From contig JBCAQO010000012.1 of assembly GCA_039111635.1 (NCBI GenBank), forward strand, positions 1,302,001 to 1,366,000: a stretch of DNA of 64,000 bases, read 5' to 3'. Positions 11,530 through 22,253 of this stretch are shown in pieces (within the stretch, counting starts at the first letter, position 1; each line of letters begins with the position of its first letter). Both the position numbers and the translations under genes were made by a program. This DNA is from Heterobasidion occidentale. Taxonomy: Eukaryota > Basidiomycota > Agaricomycetes > Russulales > Bondarzewiaceae. The notes beneath the pieces are model-generated. The model was not told the origin of the DNA and did no database searches. It worked only from the letters and a program-made list of their open reading frames with translations.

Positions 11530-11995
11530 CACAGCGAGCGAACAGTCGACGCTCAAGGAGTTCCGTGTACGTGCCCCTGTCCCTTCGATGCTGCCGTGAC
11601 CACACCATACTCACAGCCGTAGCAGACACACCTCCCCGAGATATTTGCGAGCATGTACGACAAGCTGGATGCGAAGACAGCGCTCTATGGCGCAAATAAA
11701 GATCTGATCGTCATATCCAGCGACATACAGCGGTTCCTTCGGTGTGCTCCGCTGGTTTGGCTTCAACAGCTCGTGTTCCCACACACCGGCTGACACGTGC
11801 CCCCTTGCGCCGCAGGCGTACGAGTTCTTCATGAATGATCCGGGCTCCCTGACGTAGATTTTCTGGCTCTTCAAGCCTTTGCTCTCCGCCAACACCCTCG
11901 CGAAGACAAAGGTCGCTGGGAGCGGCGCACATGCGATCGGGGCAGAGCTGTGGCTGCTCATCATCAACGACAAGCTTCCAACGTGATACGGCGAC
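11530..11995 (+). pseudogene. Sec14-like (CRAL-TRIO) lipid-transfer relic (copy 1)
   Basis: A plus-strand frame reads TASEQSTLKEFR near 11540, DLIVISSDIQRFLR near 11700, then after a plausible intron (gtgtgctc...gccgcag) EFFMNDPGSLT, stop, IFWLFKPLLSANTLAKTKV, GAHAIGAEL, INDKLPT, stop, YGD near 11820-11995. The last part resembles the C-terminal end of Sec14-type domains (the NAP, lid helix, ILG and LPxxYGG elements), where a Trp codon (TGG to TAG) and probably an Arg/Gln codon (to TGA) have become stops. The central part of the domain is missing. Both copies carry the same two stops. Assignment rests on pattern recognition only. Confidence 0.45.
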
Positions 11996-11999
11996 ACCG

Positions 12000-13150
12000 T
12001 GGCCGACACCCCATTCTGATCATGTCCCCCCCTTTCCTCCAATTCCTTTGTGCCGCATTTGCACCTCTTAAAGGCGCCTTCAAAGCACTCCATCACCGCG
12101 CTCTCCCACTTTTCCTTCTTGATCTGCGTCCACAAAGTGTCCCTCGTCCAGCATGCGGACTGCAGGCCCACCGCCATGCAAGGCAACGGCATGAACGTGA
12201 ACGAGACACAGAGCGCGCGCTCCGCGTCCGGCAGGCGCGTCTGCAGTGCCGTAGCTAGAGGCGAGGGTCAGGGCGCCGCGCCGGGGTGGACCCGGCGATG
12301 CGGAGGGCTTGCGTTGTGCAGTACTTAGTGATTTTCCAGTAGCCGGTAGCGCGTCCTGTGGCAGGGACGGGGCGGAGTCGGGGCGGGCAGGAGGACAAAC
12401 AAGATGAGTAACGATGAGGGTGTTGAGTTTATTGAGGGTGGCCTCGCCGCTGTCTTCGAGATCGGAGACGCCTTGCGCGACGAGCCATGGATGTGTCAGT
12501 GGCACAGCATAGTGAAGAGGCGCGCAGCTCTGTCCAGGACATATGTTAGCAAGAATAGAACGTTTGCGTAGAGACTAGAGTGATCCACATTCAACTTTTA
12601 TTATCTTTTTGCGAAACAGTTTATGATACGCAACACTGGTCAGTCTCGTGTGCGCTTGACCGAGATGTAACATGTGTGTGCGGTTTTGTTTTTCGTGTGT
12701 GATGTCATTCTCGTGTGTTCGGGAGTTGTGCAGTCTCGTGGGGAGCTTAGTTTTCGTGGGAACCTCCATTGTCGTGCGGAATGAATAAAACGACACTTTG
12801 ACCGCCATACACAGCAAGGCTTCAACCACGCAGCATTATAGACGACAAATGTTCATCGACATCACTAATATGAACACCAAATAACCACGTTCTTTTGTAC
12901 ATCATGATACGAAACTTCTCAGTGGGGACTACTCATAAACATACAACACAAGACAAAGCACACGACTGCCAACTGACCACAATACGAAGCGCTCATACGA
13001 TCAGAGATGGTGGAACTTGAAAAATCTGTCTTTTCGATCGAGTGGGATGACCTGTCCTAATCACAATGACTGCTCTCTATCCGCTTCAACATGGATCAAA
13101 CTGGAGCCTTCGTCGTCGGATTGTACAAGATCAACTGTCGCCATGCCTTC
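12000..13150. other. Gene-poor stretch
   Basis: Only short overlapping frames on both strands and AT-richer sequence around 12550-13000. Possible minus-strand exons around 12080-12500 lack a consistent frame. No repeat or RNA gene recognised. Copy 2 equivalent is about 38680-39825. Confidence 0.4.
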
Positions 13151-13153
13151 TGG

Positions 13154-14021
13154 TCAGCTGACGTCCGTTCCAGATTCAGCTGACTTACCCTCCTCTGCTT
13201 CCTGTGTTCCGGATGCTAGATAGGCGAGGCGAGGCGGGATATCATCATCGAACAGAAATTGGTCCCCGCTGATGGAGTACTTGCGTTCGCGCCATGCGAA
13301 CCACATCCTGACATTTTCTTCTCCAAACGAATCATACCCTTGGCTGATATGTCGCCACAAAAAGGATCGCCATTTCCTTCGTTTCATGTCTCTGTTGAGC
13401 AGCGCCGCCCAATCTAGGACCAAGTACGATCAGCAAGCCACATTCTCAGATAAAACAAAACACTCAACTCATTTGGGCCACGTCCGGCACAGTGTAAGGA
13501 ACCTGGCCCACAGCCTGCTCATCCTCACGGTAGAACATTCGCTGTGCGCGATCGTGACCGTAACCAGAGTACTCCCGATACAGGTACCCGTGGATCTTTG
13601 GCCATCGCCAGTTACTTCCCATCTGATCATTGCAACTGGCCGCGTAAATTGCCTTAAGAAACGCACGCCGCAGCCTCCAGATGTACGTGTATTCGCACAT
13701 GTGTCTCGGCGACATCTCTAGATCCTTCTCGTGTGTAGGATAGACGATGGGTGAGCCGTCGGGGTGCCGCAGTGACTCGAAGAAAGCCATAGCCTTGTTC
13801 ATGAGGGTGAGGGGGATAGAATAGCACCAAGGCATGACGCAGGGATGTTCTTCCGTCTGGTCATCGTCAAGCTGGTGAACAGTAGATAAGAGAACGCGGC
13901 ACAGGGGACCATTGCCGTCGAGAAACACTCTGCAACGAGGCGCGTCGCTCCTGTCTGGCATGCTAGGCAACTCGGGGAATGCCAACCTGTTGTCATGATT
14001 GCAAGAGCGTTGTTCACTCAT
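13154..14021 (-). CDS. Hypothetical protein, Trp/Arg-rich (copy 1)
   Basis: ATG at 14021 (MSEQRSCNHDNRLAFPEL) runs to a donor near 13468 (atga|gttgag); the acceptor cctag at 13414 leads into an exon beginning with the WAALLNRDMKRRKWRSF segment that ends at 13154. The protein is about 270 residues. Features: GNGPLCRVLLS, a WRLRRAFLKAIYAA helix, and a C-terminal FLWRHISQGYDSFGEENVRMWFAWRE segment (split across lines of text only). The WRLRR(A/P)FL pattern also occurs in exon 1 of the large gene at 5112-8289 (FWRLRRPFLDCF), so the two may be distantly related. An upstream minus frame (14156-14503) may be an extra 5' exon. Function unknown; located next to the Ulp1-like gene. Confidence 0.45.
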
Positions 14022-14502
14022 CTTCCTTTGATATGGCACTAGAGTGATGTGGTACGTTGCCAAAGGGCATATCAATATGTGGGAGAGGCAGATCGGATTA
14101 AATAGACACACGAGGCGCAATTTCACTCACTGCGAGCAGGACAAACCCCGTCGTGTCAGTCCGACGTACTAGGTCGCCGCAAGTCCATGATCGAATATGA
14201 TGTGTCAACAACGTGCAAAGCCTTCCCCTCATCAGAGCATAATTGTCTAACGCAGTCTTCGTTCGAGAGCCTGCAACAAATGTAGTCATCGTAGGTCATG
14301 AAGGTGAATAAGGTCGTGTATAACCGGCCATACACACTCATACGCCTCACCCGGATATTTCCGGGACGTGGGAAATTTCCCTTGGCAAACTTTCGCTGCT
14401 TCGGGCATTGCCAGGCTGGCCATTTCCACAACGCACTCCGTGACGGACCTCCTCTTTCTGCGACTCTCTCGACATCCGTCTCCCCTTCCACGAAGGTATT
14501 CA

Positions 14503-14560
14503 CTTGCTCATTGCAGGTGGTATCGGGTGACCGACATCACTCAGTCTTGCTCATTGCAGG
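14503..14560 (-). promoter_or_regulatory. Paired 15-base motif upstream of Ulp1-like gene (copy 1)
   Basis: CTTGCTCATTGCAGG occurs at 14503-14517 and again at 14546-14560, 43 bases apart, reading in the direction of the plus-strand gene that starts at 14627. The same pair lies upstream of two minus-strand genes near 19.2 and 25.2 kb. It could be a shared promoter element or a transposase-binding subterminal repeat. Confidence 0.6.
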
Positions 14561-14626
14561 ACTGCTGTGCTCGACGAGTAAACTTCGAATGTCCATCGCT
14601 TCAGCCTTTCGACGTCCAGACAAATC

Positions 14627-15901
14627 ATGCTATTGAATCCTGAAGATGCGGAGCTAGCTCGCTCCATGAAGAAACCACCGCCGAAGGATCTTGTGGCGAG
14701 GATGCACGCTGTTATGGGGTTTGCGTCGGCGAGGTATGTTCACTCTGTCACGCACGATCTCAGCCTTTCTCACACAAGATTATGCTAGTGCGTCTCTGCC
14801 ACCCAGCACCTTGCGAGTGCCATCGCCTCTTGCGCACACTAAGGGTGTTATCCAAGTCTGCTTTGTGCCCCATTGCGTAAGTCTGATATGCGTGCCTTCC
14901 AGACGCCGCCGATATAGATCATACCATAGGAAACATGCGGCACGATCCGAACGACCCTTGCAACAGAGTGCAGCATCTTCGCATCCTACATTTGCCGTAC
15001 GCCGACAGAAGTCTTTCTATGAATCAAAAAATTCTTCAACTATAGCGGTAGCCTCGAACACAATCTCGCCACGATATATCTCAAAAACGAAGCCTCTTTT
15101 GTCTCTTGGCTCAAAGCCAATCAAAACATCTCGCACACAAGCATCATCTCTTGACACTGGTTTTCCACGATCTGGCACAGGAACCGTGCCGGCGCCCCCA
15201 CCTCTCTTCAATTCCTCAAATACTCCAGCATCAGCTCTAGAGGATGCTTCGTTGCCAACGGTCTCAGAGGCATTACCTATTCCTCCATCCTCTCCACTCA
15301 GTTCTCTCACGTCTGAAGATGATGATGTTGAGGTAGAGCTGCCCACGAAAGTACCTTTGCCAAAGCAATCTGACTCATCTGCTCGATCGGACACTCGCGC
15401 GATGTATGTATCAATGAATACATACAAATTGTCACTTATTCTCGACTTTCTACAGTATTTTGACTTACCCCTTTGTTGGCCATGGCGCGATTGATATCGG
15501 ACCACAGGATATGGAGCGACTAAAACCTCGCAGATTCTTAAATGATAATCTCATCAATCTTGGAAAGTAAGTGTTCGATTTTATCCGAAACCCGAGTGCT
15601 CGCTCATATGAACACAAAGACTGTGGTATGCCAAGTCAAGGGTGAAGGATTCTGTTGCTATGGACCAGGTACACATATATAGCACGTTTTTCTATACGCG
15701 ATTGTGAGTTACGTCTCATGGAGCGCTGTGAAGATCGCTTATTTTTTTTTCGTAGACGAGCTGGCTATGAAGCAGCCAAAAGTCATACAAACAGAGTCGA
15801 TATCTTCAGCAAGAAGTTCTTGATCGTCCCTATACATGATGAGTGCGAGCAAGCTTCTTAGTTCCGTGACTACATTGCTGAGACATGACTGATAGGGCGG
15901 A
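14627..15901 (+). pseudogene. Ulp1-like protease, truncated by assembly gap (copy 1)
   Basis: Holds only the N-terminal part of the gene described at 41303-43282: the basic/Ser-rich leader, the KPRRFLNDNLINLGLK segment (start of the Ulp1 fold) and the exon ending FLIVPIHDE. The sequence ends in the intron just before the exon that carries the catalytic His, at the N gap. A two-base difference near 14842 (ctaagggtg against ctaagcgggtg in copy 2) shifts an early exon. Whether the gene is really truncated cannot be told across the gap. Confidence 0.7.
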
Positions 15902-16001
15902 NNNNNNNNNNNNNNNNNNNNNNNNNNNNNNNNNNNNNNNNNNNNNNNNNNNNNNNNNNNNNNNNNNNNNNNNNNNNNNNNNNNNNNNNNNNNNNNNNNN
16001 N
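15902..16001. other. Assembly gap, 100 N
   Basis: Exactly 100 unknown bases, a usual placeholder for a gap of unknown size. It lies at the end of the duplicated block and cuts both the Ulp1-like gene (plus) and the C-terminus of the Plavaka-like gene (minus). Confidence 0.99.
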
Positions 16002-18876
16002 CACACAGAGAAAAACAGGCACGGACCGATTGAGAAGAATATGAATCTGTTGTCCCAAATGCTATAATAGATCGAACATAGTCACCAAGAGAGTGAATCT
16101 TGTAAGTTTCCAAATTGAATGACTTGGGCTTTCTGGCTGTATCCGCTGAACTGCTTGCGAGCACAGATGCAGGACGAGGAAGTTTGGCCATTTTATTTTG
16201 CTGGCGTCGTTGTCGAGCAGCGCTCTCTTTTGCGAGCTCCCGAGTATTGAAAGCAGAGCATGTGTTGTCGACAAATTCTCGAAGACGCTCTCCCAAAACA
16301 GCGGTCAGCGTAGCTAAAAGGGAAAGGGTGTGATCGGTGTGCATTCGAAGTTTTGCCAGTCCATGCCAGTGAGTCAGTACAAACAAGAGCTGCAAGATCT
16401 GGTGATTGTGCGGTTCAGGCAGGAGTCCTTCGAAGACGGGGATTGAACACTGCAGCAGATCTCAGAACGAAAACACCAGTCAAGGAGAACTGATCCTACC
16501 TGTAGAAGGTCTTCATAGTCTCGGGCAGCCATCCTCTTCAATTCGGAAGCATTTCTAGATATACGTTTGATCGCATCTCTACCGAACGAAGGTACCTGTC
16601 GGTACCTGACAGAAGATTGAGCCACCTGGTCGTTGACGACAAGACTCTGCATACCTTCGGTCTAAGATGTGCTTTAGCCCTTCGTCCTCGCAATCGAGGA
16701 TGCGGAGAAGGTGTATAAACAATGACTTCCACACGCCAAGCTCAATTTCGTGCAAGAGATCGACAACAAACATGTCAAACATGTTGAAACCAAGCGGTGC
16801 CAGTCTTTCCGAGAATGCATTCTAGATGAATGTTTAGCTTACTTGGATGTTCACGCCATAGAGCGAGAAACTTACTGTTGTTGGGACCAAAGATTCTGGC
16901 TTCAACAGCTTTTCTACGGCAGAACTGTTTACTGCAAAATTTTTGTGATAGATTATTTCCCGAGCAAGCGACACAACAACCCGACGGTGTTGGTCATCCA
17001 CGCGAGCCAGTGACACCCGTTGTGCCATATCCTGAGGCATACCGATGTTATGCACCCGGGATAGAGGAATCAGGCAACGTGGGCAAGGACAACCACCGAG
17101 ATTTCGTATGCTGGCGAGAATGATCCTGGGACACATGATTGAGTGATGGGGTACTCCGTGATATCAAAAAGGGGAAAAACAGACTTTTCAGGATAGTCAG
17201 CAGAGTAAGTGAATATTCGAGGATAGAACCGTCGTTTGACTCCATCACAACACTCAATGACAATGCCGTGCGCATAGGCATGCAGAAATTCGTCGTCAAG
17301 GAGTAGCCTCCATTGGGCCTGTAACATATCGCGCTGACAATGGGCCATGAAAGCGCTGTTGGGTCCCTTTCCTCCAATTCTTTCGGCAGCAAAATCCTTG
17401 AAAGCGTCCGGGAGCTATTTCGTTTCGTCAGTGTCGTTCGTCTGTAGAATGGAAGCGATTTACCTTTTCGAAGTAAGCTATATGAGTGAAGGAACGACAA
17501 GATGGTTTACACCGGCGATACTTCGATTCATTGCCAAGTGCAAGATAGGCAGGCCACAGTTTGGCATCGCCGAAGGTCGAAAGATGAGTGCCGTCTGATG
17601 CAAACATCAGCGCGGCGACAACTCTTTCAAGGCTACACCCTGGTTCTCCTGGACTTTCCTGCAGAGCGTTGTGTGCATCCAAAAAAGCCTCTGATGTATA
17701 GGCTTCTCCGTGGACTTGTACTGCCTCTGGAGCACTACCAGGTTGGCATAGCAGTTTATATGGCTCGAGATGTAAGTGGGGAAAGGTTGTCGGGTTGGTG
17801 ATCTTTTCCTTAATCACAGACACTAACCGTCGATGATGGAAACTTGTGACGACATAATCCTGCGCCCCTGGTTGAAGACATTTCTTGTGGAACGGGATAG
17901 ATATCTTGACGGTGTCGTGTATCCACCCATCCTCCTCTTGTTCGTCCTCCCAATTATCCTCATCCTGACCAGCCAGCTTGCGATCAATACTGCTCCATGG
18001 CGTTTTTCTGACGTCCTCCGGGCGAAAATCGGTACTGCCGACGATGTCGATGAGATTTTTGAAACTCGATTGAGATTTTCGTACTCCATCGTTCCAGTAC
18101 CATTCACCGAGAAGAAATGACGAGCGATTGGGATAAGGATAGAATGACGGCGCAGAAGAAGACTCAGGGAGGGCATTCGAGTCATCCTGCGTTGACAAAG
18201 CAGGCTTTTCAGCGACTCGTTCGGGATCGTGTGCTGGAAAGTCAGTGGCATGATACTGACGAAACAACCCAAAAATGTTTCGGGGAGACTTCAAGATCTG
18301 TCGCAAAGACTTTTGAATCACCTGAGGTGGATCGGAAGAGAGGGCTACGGTGGGAGGCGACTGCATCGGAGTTATAGACGCGGAAGAAGATGGCTCTGAT
18401 AGCGACTGCAACTGAACGGGTAAAGCTGCCGGGGGCTGAGGCAACATGTCACGATAACGTTTAGGAAGCCTGGTATTTGCTCTACGAGGCCTGCGTTCTG
18501 CCAGAGAAAGGTTTGGGTCATCTTGATTTGCGGAGGACGACTGTGGAATAGACTGAAAACCTTAAGATACAGATGAGGGCGAAACTTTGAGATGTAAACT
18601 CACCTGTTGTACAGCTGGTGTAGGGACCTCTGCGATCGACAATGCTGGCTCCAAGACCTCCGCGACCAACGGTGCTGTCTCCAAAACTGCTCTGGATCCA
18701 TCAGCATCCGTTCGACGACGTTTCTTCGCAGCCCACACTTCTTTGGCTTTTGCTAGCGCCTCAGAAAACCTTTTCTTGGTTTTCTGACATGTGCGCCTGT
18801 GGTAAGTGAGCGCCGATGGCAGCGAGAATGACCTTCCGCAAACACAAGACTCGCTGAAAGCCGGCGGCAATTCCAT
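16002..18876 (-). mobile_element. Plavaka-like transposase (C-terminus lost in the gap)
   Basis: Multi-exon minus-strand gene. Exon 1 (18876-18604) starts MELPPAFSE and encodes a zinc-finger-like C-x-C-x12-H-x4-C (CVCGRSFSLPSALTYHRRTC) and a Lys-rich helix. Exon 2 (top 18552, to about 17476) has SLAERRPRRANTRLPKRYRD, then a region ending ASDGTHLSTFGDAKLWPAYL. Later exons read FAAERIGGKGPNSAF, NLGGCPCPRCLIPLS (a CPxC pair), FVVDLLHEIELGVWKSLF, ARDYEDLLQ, WHGLAKLRMHTDHTL and YKIHSLGDYVRSIIAFGTTD. This series and order match Plavaka transposases of basidiomycetes, relatives of the KDZ transposons; the family match is from memory. The end of the gene, after the TTDSYS segment, falls in or beyond the N gap. 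Several exons look intact, so it may have been recently active. The 15-base motif pair lies in its promoter. Confidence 0.8.
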
Positions 18877-19204
18877 GAAAATCGTGTGGCCAGAGGAGGT
18901 CGAATGATACAAGCGCGGGTGGGGACTTTCAGCGCAAGCGATGGTCTGTCAGCTTATATGTAGAAAGACATGACTCGCTCGCTCGCTAAGATGTGTTTTG
19001 CCGATCGGATCTCAAATCGTTATGCGCTGTAGTGAAGTAGAATAGCTTCTATGAGGAGAAGACTACTCAGAAACCCAAGACCAGAAAGTGCTCATCACAT
19101 TTTTACGGTCAACCGTCTTGTACCACAAAACCCTCTAACATCCGAACCACCGATGAGTGCCTGGAGAGGCTCCAAACGCCGTTGAGACAGAGACAGTCTA
19201 ACAC

Positions 19205-19261
19205 CCTGCAATGAGCAAGGAGCCAGCTGCTGATGACCAAACAATGCCTGCAATGAGCAAG
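19205..19261 (+). promoter_or_regulatory. Paired 15-base motif upstream of the Plavaka-like gene
   Basis: CCTGCAATGAGCAAG (reverse complement of the pair at 14503) at 19205-19219 and 19247-19261, 42 bases apart. It lies ~330 bases upstream of the minus-strand transposase ATG at 18876, in the same relative orientation to that gene as the pair upstream of the Ulp1-like gene. The plus-strand deaminase gene starts ~520 bases away on the other side. Confidence 0.6.
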
Positions 19262-19782
19262 CGCCGTTCGGAGATGACATGGAAGAGGTGCCATGGAAGA
19301 GGTGCCATCCTTGGGGAGTATACAGTTAAATGAAGCAAAGATGGGCCAGCGATGGGTGAAGAGTTGGAAAGGGGAGTTGTAGCCGTCACGTGTGACGGAT
19401 TCTGCCGGCACGAGCTCCATCGGAGTTGCAACCGATTTCTTTGTAGCGGCCAGGCTCATTTTAGTGTTTCTACCCACCAATTGTTGCACATACAGTACCT
19501 ATCTTAGCTTCTTGGAATACAACCTGTCATTTTTTCGTATTTTTAAAATCAAGAGAAAGCGATGCTGAGGCACTGCTGAGTCTGTCTGAACACTGGCGAT
19601 TGACCGAGATAGTCCAGGATAGTCCCTGATCAATCTTCCGCGTCTCTTCCGGATGCAATCGACGTATATATTAGTAAGTGAAGGTCAATATGGCGTCACC
19701 CCACATTCACTGCTACCTTTGCTTACTACGTCCTGTCTCCGAGCTTCAGTTCCCATTCCCCGCCTTTACTATCGTCGAAATC

Positions 19783-22040
19783 ATGAACGCGTCCGAGTCC
19801 CTGGTCAACAAGATCAACAAGTTCAAAACCATCACCACCTTGATCATGGTTATCCTTTATCTTCGAGGACAAAATAATTCGCTATCCCAGACGCAGACGG
19901 TCTACAAAGACAAGAGACAAGTCGTCGAAAGGCCCCAGTCACAGCACCGATTGCTCGATCAGCTTGCTACACTGCTTGTCAGAGACCGCGAAGTGGTGGC
20001 TGTGGCGGCAGGTATGCAGAGGGGCGCTAACGTCAGCCTCGTCGTCTCGGTCTCACATCAACGCGACATAGACGCTTCCATAGAATGCGCGGAAGACCAA
20101 GTAATGCATAACTGCATCATTACCACCAATCCGACACACCCCAATGAGGCGAGAGGGAAGACCGATCTCGCAGCAAAGACGAAGACGACGGGGACGGGCG
20201 CGGAGAAGGGAAAGAAAGTTCTGAAATCGGAGGTTCAAGCGAAAGTGGAGAAGAGAGTGAGATTGGAGACAGAGTCTCAAGTGAGGACGAGGACAACTGC
20301 TGCGACAGATGAGGCGATGACCACAAGGAGCATAAGCTCAGAGGCGAGGACGGGGGCGACAGAGCCGTCGAGAGGGAAGATGAATCGGTCAGTAGCAATG
20401 AAGGGTAAATCGGAGACGAATGAGGAGGATCGGGGACAGGATGTCGTGCCATTTACAAAGGCCATGTTAAATGAACAAAAGAAGTGAGTGCGAACTTTCT
20501 ATCGAATGATAACCTTTCTGACATAGTTCATAAAGCATGAAGTTTGATGAGCACGTCTCGGAGGTGATCGAGTTACTCAAGAAAGAGGACACCACACCTT
20601 ACAGCCTGGGCGTTCACGTCGTTTCTCGTGGCTACCGCAAGATGCGCTCTCGACTCAGGTGTACGATGTCTACCGCCTTCCTCAGCAAGATCTTGAATGC
20701 CGAACCTGACAGATTGCCTGAACTATTCAAGAAGAAGTCTACATTACGCAAAGAACGGGACCAAGTCCTTTCTGGAGAGCTCATAGCACGTTGGTGGGGC
20801 ATCGACCTTTTCGGCGTGGAGCACGGAGGACTCGAGTTGAAAACCCGAGCGCAGAACAATGACGTTCTTTTTGTCAAGGAGACATGCGTGGCCTTCCATC
20901 ATACCTTGTGCTTGGCTCTGAAAGGCTATCAGACCTGTTTGGACGAGATTTCCAAAGCCCAGCCAGACAATTTCGGCGCGATGATGAACAAGACCTGGCT
21001 TTATGTCACTCTTTTGGAAGCATTTGCATATTCCAACGCTTTCGCAGACTACCTGACTCTCGCCATTCCCGATATATTCGACCATCCCTTCGCAGGTACA
21101 GAACCCAAGTATACCACACCATCTAGAGAGTCCCAGGGCCAGCCAAATACGTGGGAGGAACAAGCAGTGGTGGACGACGATGATACAGATATGTTCGTCA
21201 CTGTGGGCTCGACACCGATTGACGCATACAAGCAGTGGCTGCGTCGACAGGTTGTGATACCATTCGCTGTTCACGGTCTCGTGGGTTCGGCACAGTATCT
21301 TCGGAACATCACTTACACTGTCATTTCTGCCGAACATCCTGGGACAGACATGGCACCCTGGGAAGAGGTGGTGAAGGAGGTATTGAGCGAGAACGACGAG
21401 ACTGCTCGCACGAAGACAGTGATCGACGAACTCAAATTATTGATGACGAGGGACGCCGAGAAGGCGGGGAGCTCAATTAGCCGCCACTGCAAGAATTTAC
21501 TATCGCCGACTCCCATGTTCCAAGGGAGTATCCATTGCGAGTGTCTCTTGGCTAGCGTCCTGGACGGGAAGAAACCTGGACAATGGGAGCATGTTGCTTG
21601 CTGCACATGGTGTTAATCCGGAAAGTTTTCACCCCTACACCTTCCAATGCCAATATTGACATGGAGATTTACAGAGCGACATAGACCCCTGCTACGTCGG
21701 CACGTCTAAACTCGCATGCCCTGTCTGCCATTTCGTGAATTCCGAATTAGGCGCGCGCAAGTGGCTGGCGAAACCGAATCACAATTTCATGTTCCCCTGC
21801 GCGCTGCCACGTGAGCTTCGTGAGGATATACACACGAGGGCAGAGATCCATTTCAAGGCCATATTGCTGGACTTACTCGATGTATTACTCAAGCCGAAGC
21901 CGCGACATTCGCGGACCGATTCCGCTCAAACCGAAGGTTATCAGACGGACAGTGAACGCAAGAGCCTTGAGGTCTTGAAGGCGAAGCGAGAGATCGATCG
22001 TCACAACGTGTCTGTAGACCGTGCTCTATGGATAAACTGA
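19783..22040 (+). CDS. Predicted OTT_1508-like nucleic-acid/nucleotide deaminase
   Basis: Three exons: 19783-20483, 20536 to about 21592, and 21675-22040. The donor gtgagtgc at 20484 and acceptor at 20535 keep phase. I chose ATG 19783 (MNASESLVNK), which follows a CT-rich leader; ATG 19690 is an alternative. The N-terminal region has RLLDQLATLLVRDREVVAVAA, then a charged, low-complexity linker; exon 2 is mostly helical. At 21533-21541 it reads His-Cys-Glu (HxE) and at 21717-21728 Cys-Pro-Val-Cys (CxxC), in the context SIHCECLL and GTSKLACPVCHF. HxE plus CxxC is the zinc and catalytic signature of the deaminase fold: His and two Cys bind zinc, Glu shuttles the proton. Fungal genomes contain expansions of OTT_1508-like deaminases with this arrangement (family knowledge). 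Substrate unknown. It stands head to head with the Plavaka-like transposase. The donor of intron 2 is uncertain. Confidence 0.65.
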
Positions 22041-22253
22041 AGACGGCCAGTTTTGAGTGTTGAAATGCAGAAGGTCAGGCTTCTGGGTAGTCCGAGAGCG
22101 CTTGTAGGTTTCTTCCGCATTCTAATTAGCGCCGTTTAGTCACCATTCGTAGATCGAAAAGAACGGTTGAAAGGTACTTCGAATACGAGAGACGGCATTT
22201 TCACGATCCGAGACACGGCGTTGTTTGATACATGTATATCATTCTGAATGGCA

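Larger units (their letters stand above)
1..15901. repeat. Left copy of a ~15 kb direct duplication (copy 1)
   Basis: This block is repeated almost base for base at 27441-42582, in the same orientation. The first base of the window matches 27441, so the true left edge may lie outside the window. The right edge falls exactly at the N gap. Long stretches are identical. Differences are clustered: small indels near 750-2300 and 7900-8500, an expanded 69-base tandem array (nine units here, one in copy 2), one extra ~150-base unit near 8500-8800, and a different proline-repeat length near 6850-7060. Gene content and order are the same in both copies. Confidence 0.97.

Noticed and set aside
11611..12192. 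193-residue minus-strand frame
   Set aside because: Antisense to the Sec14-like relic, which has recognisable motifs and splice sites on the plus strand.
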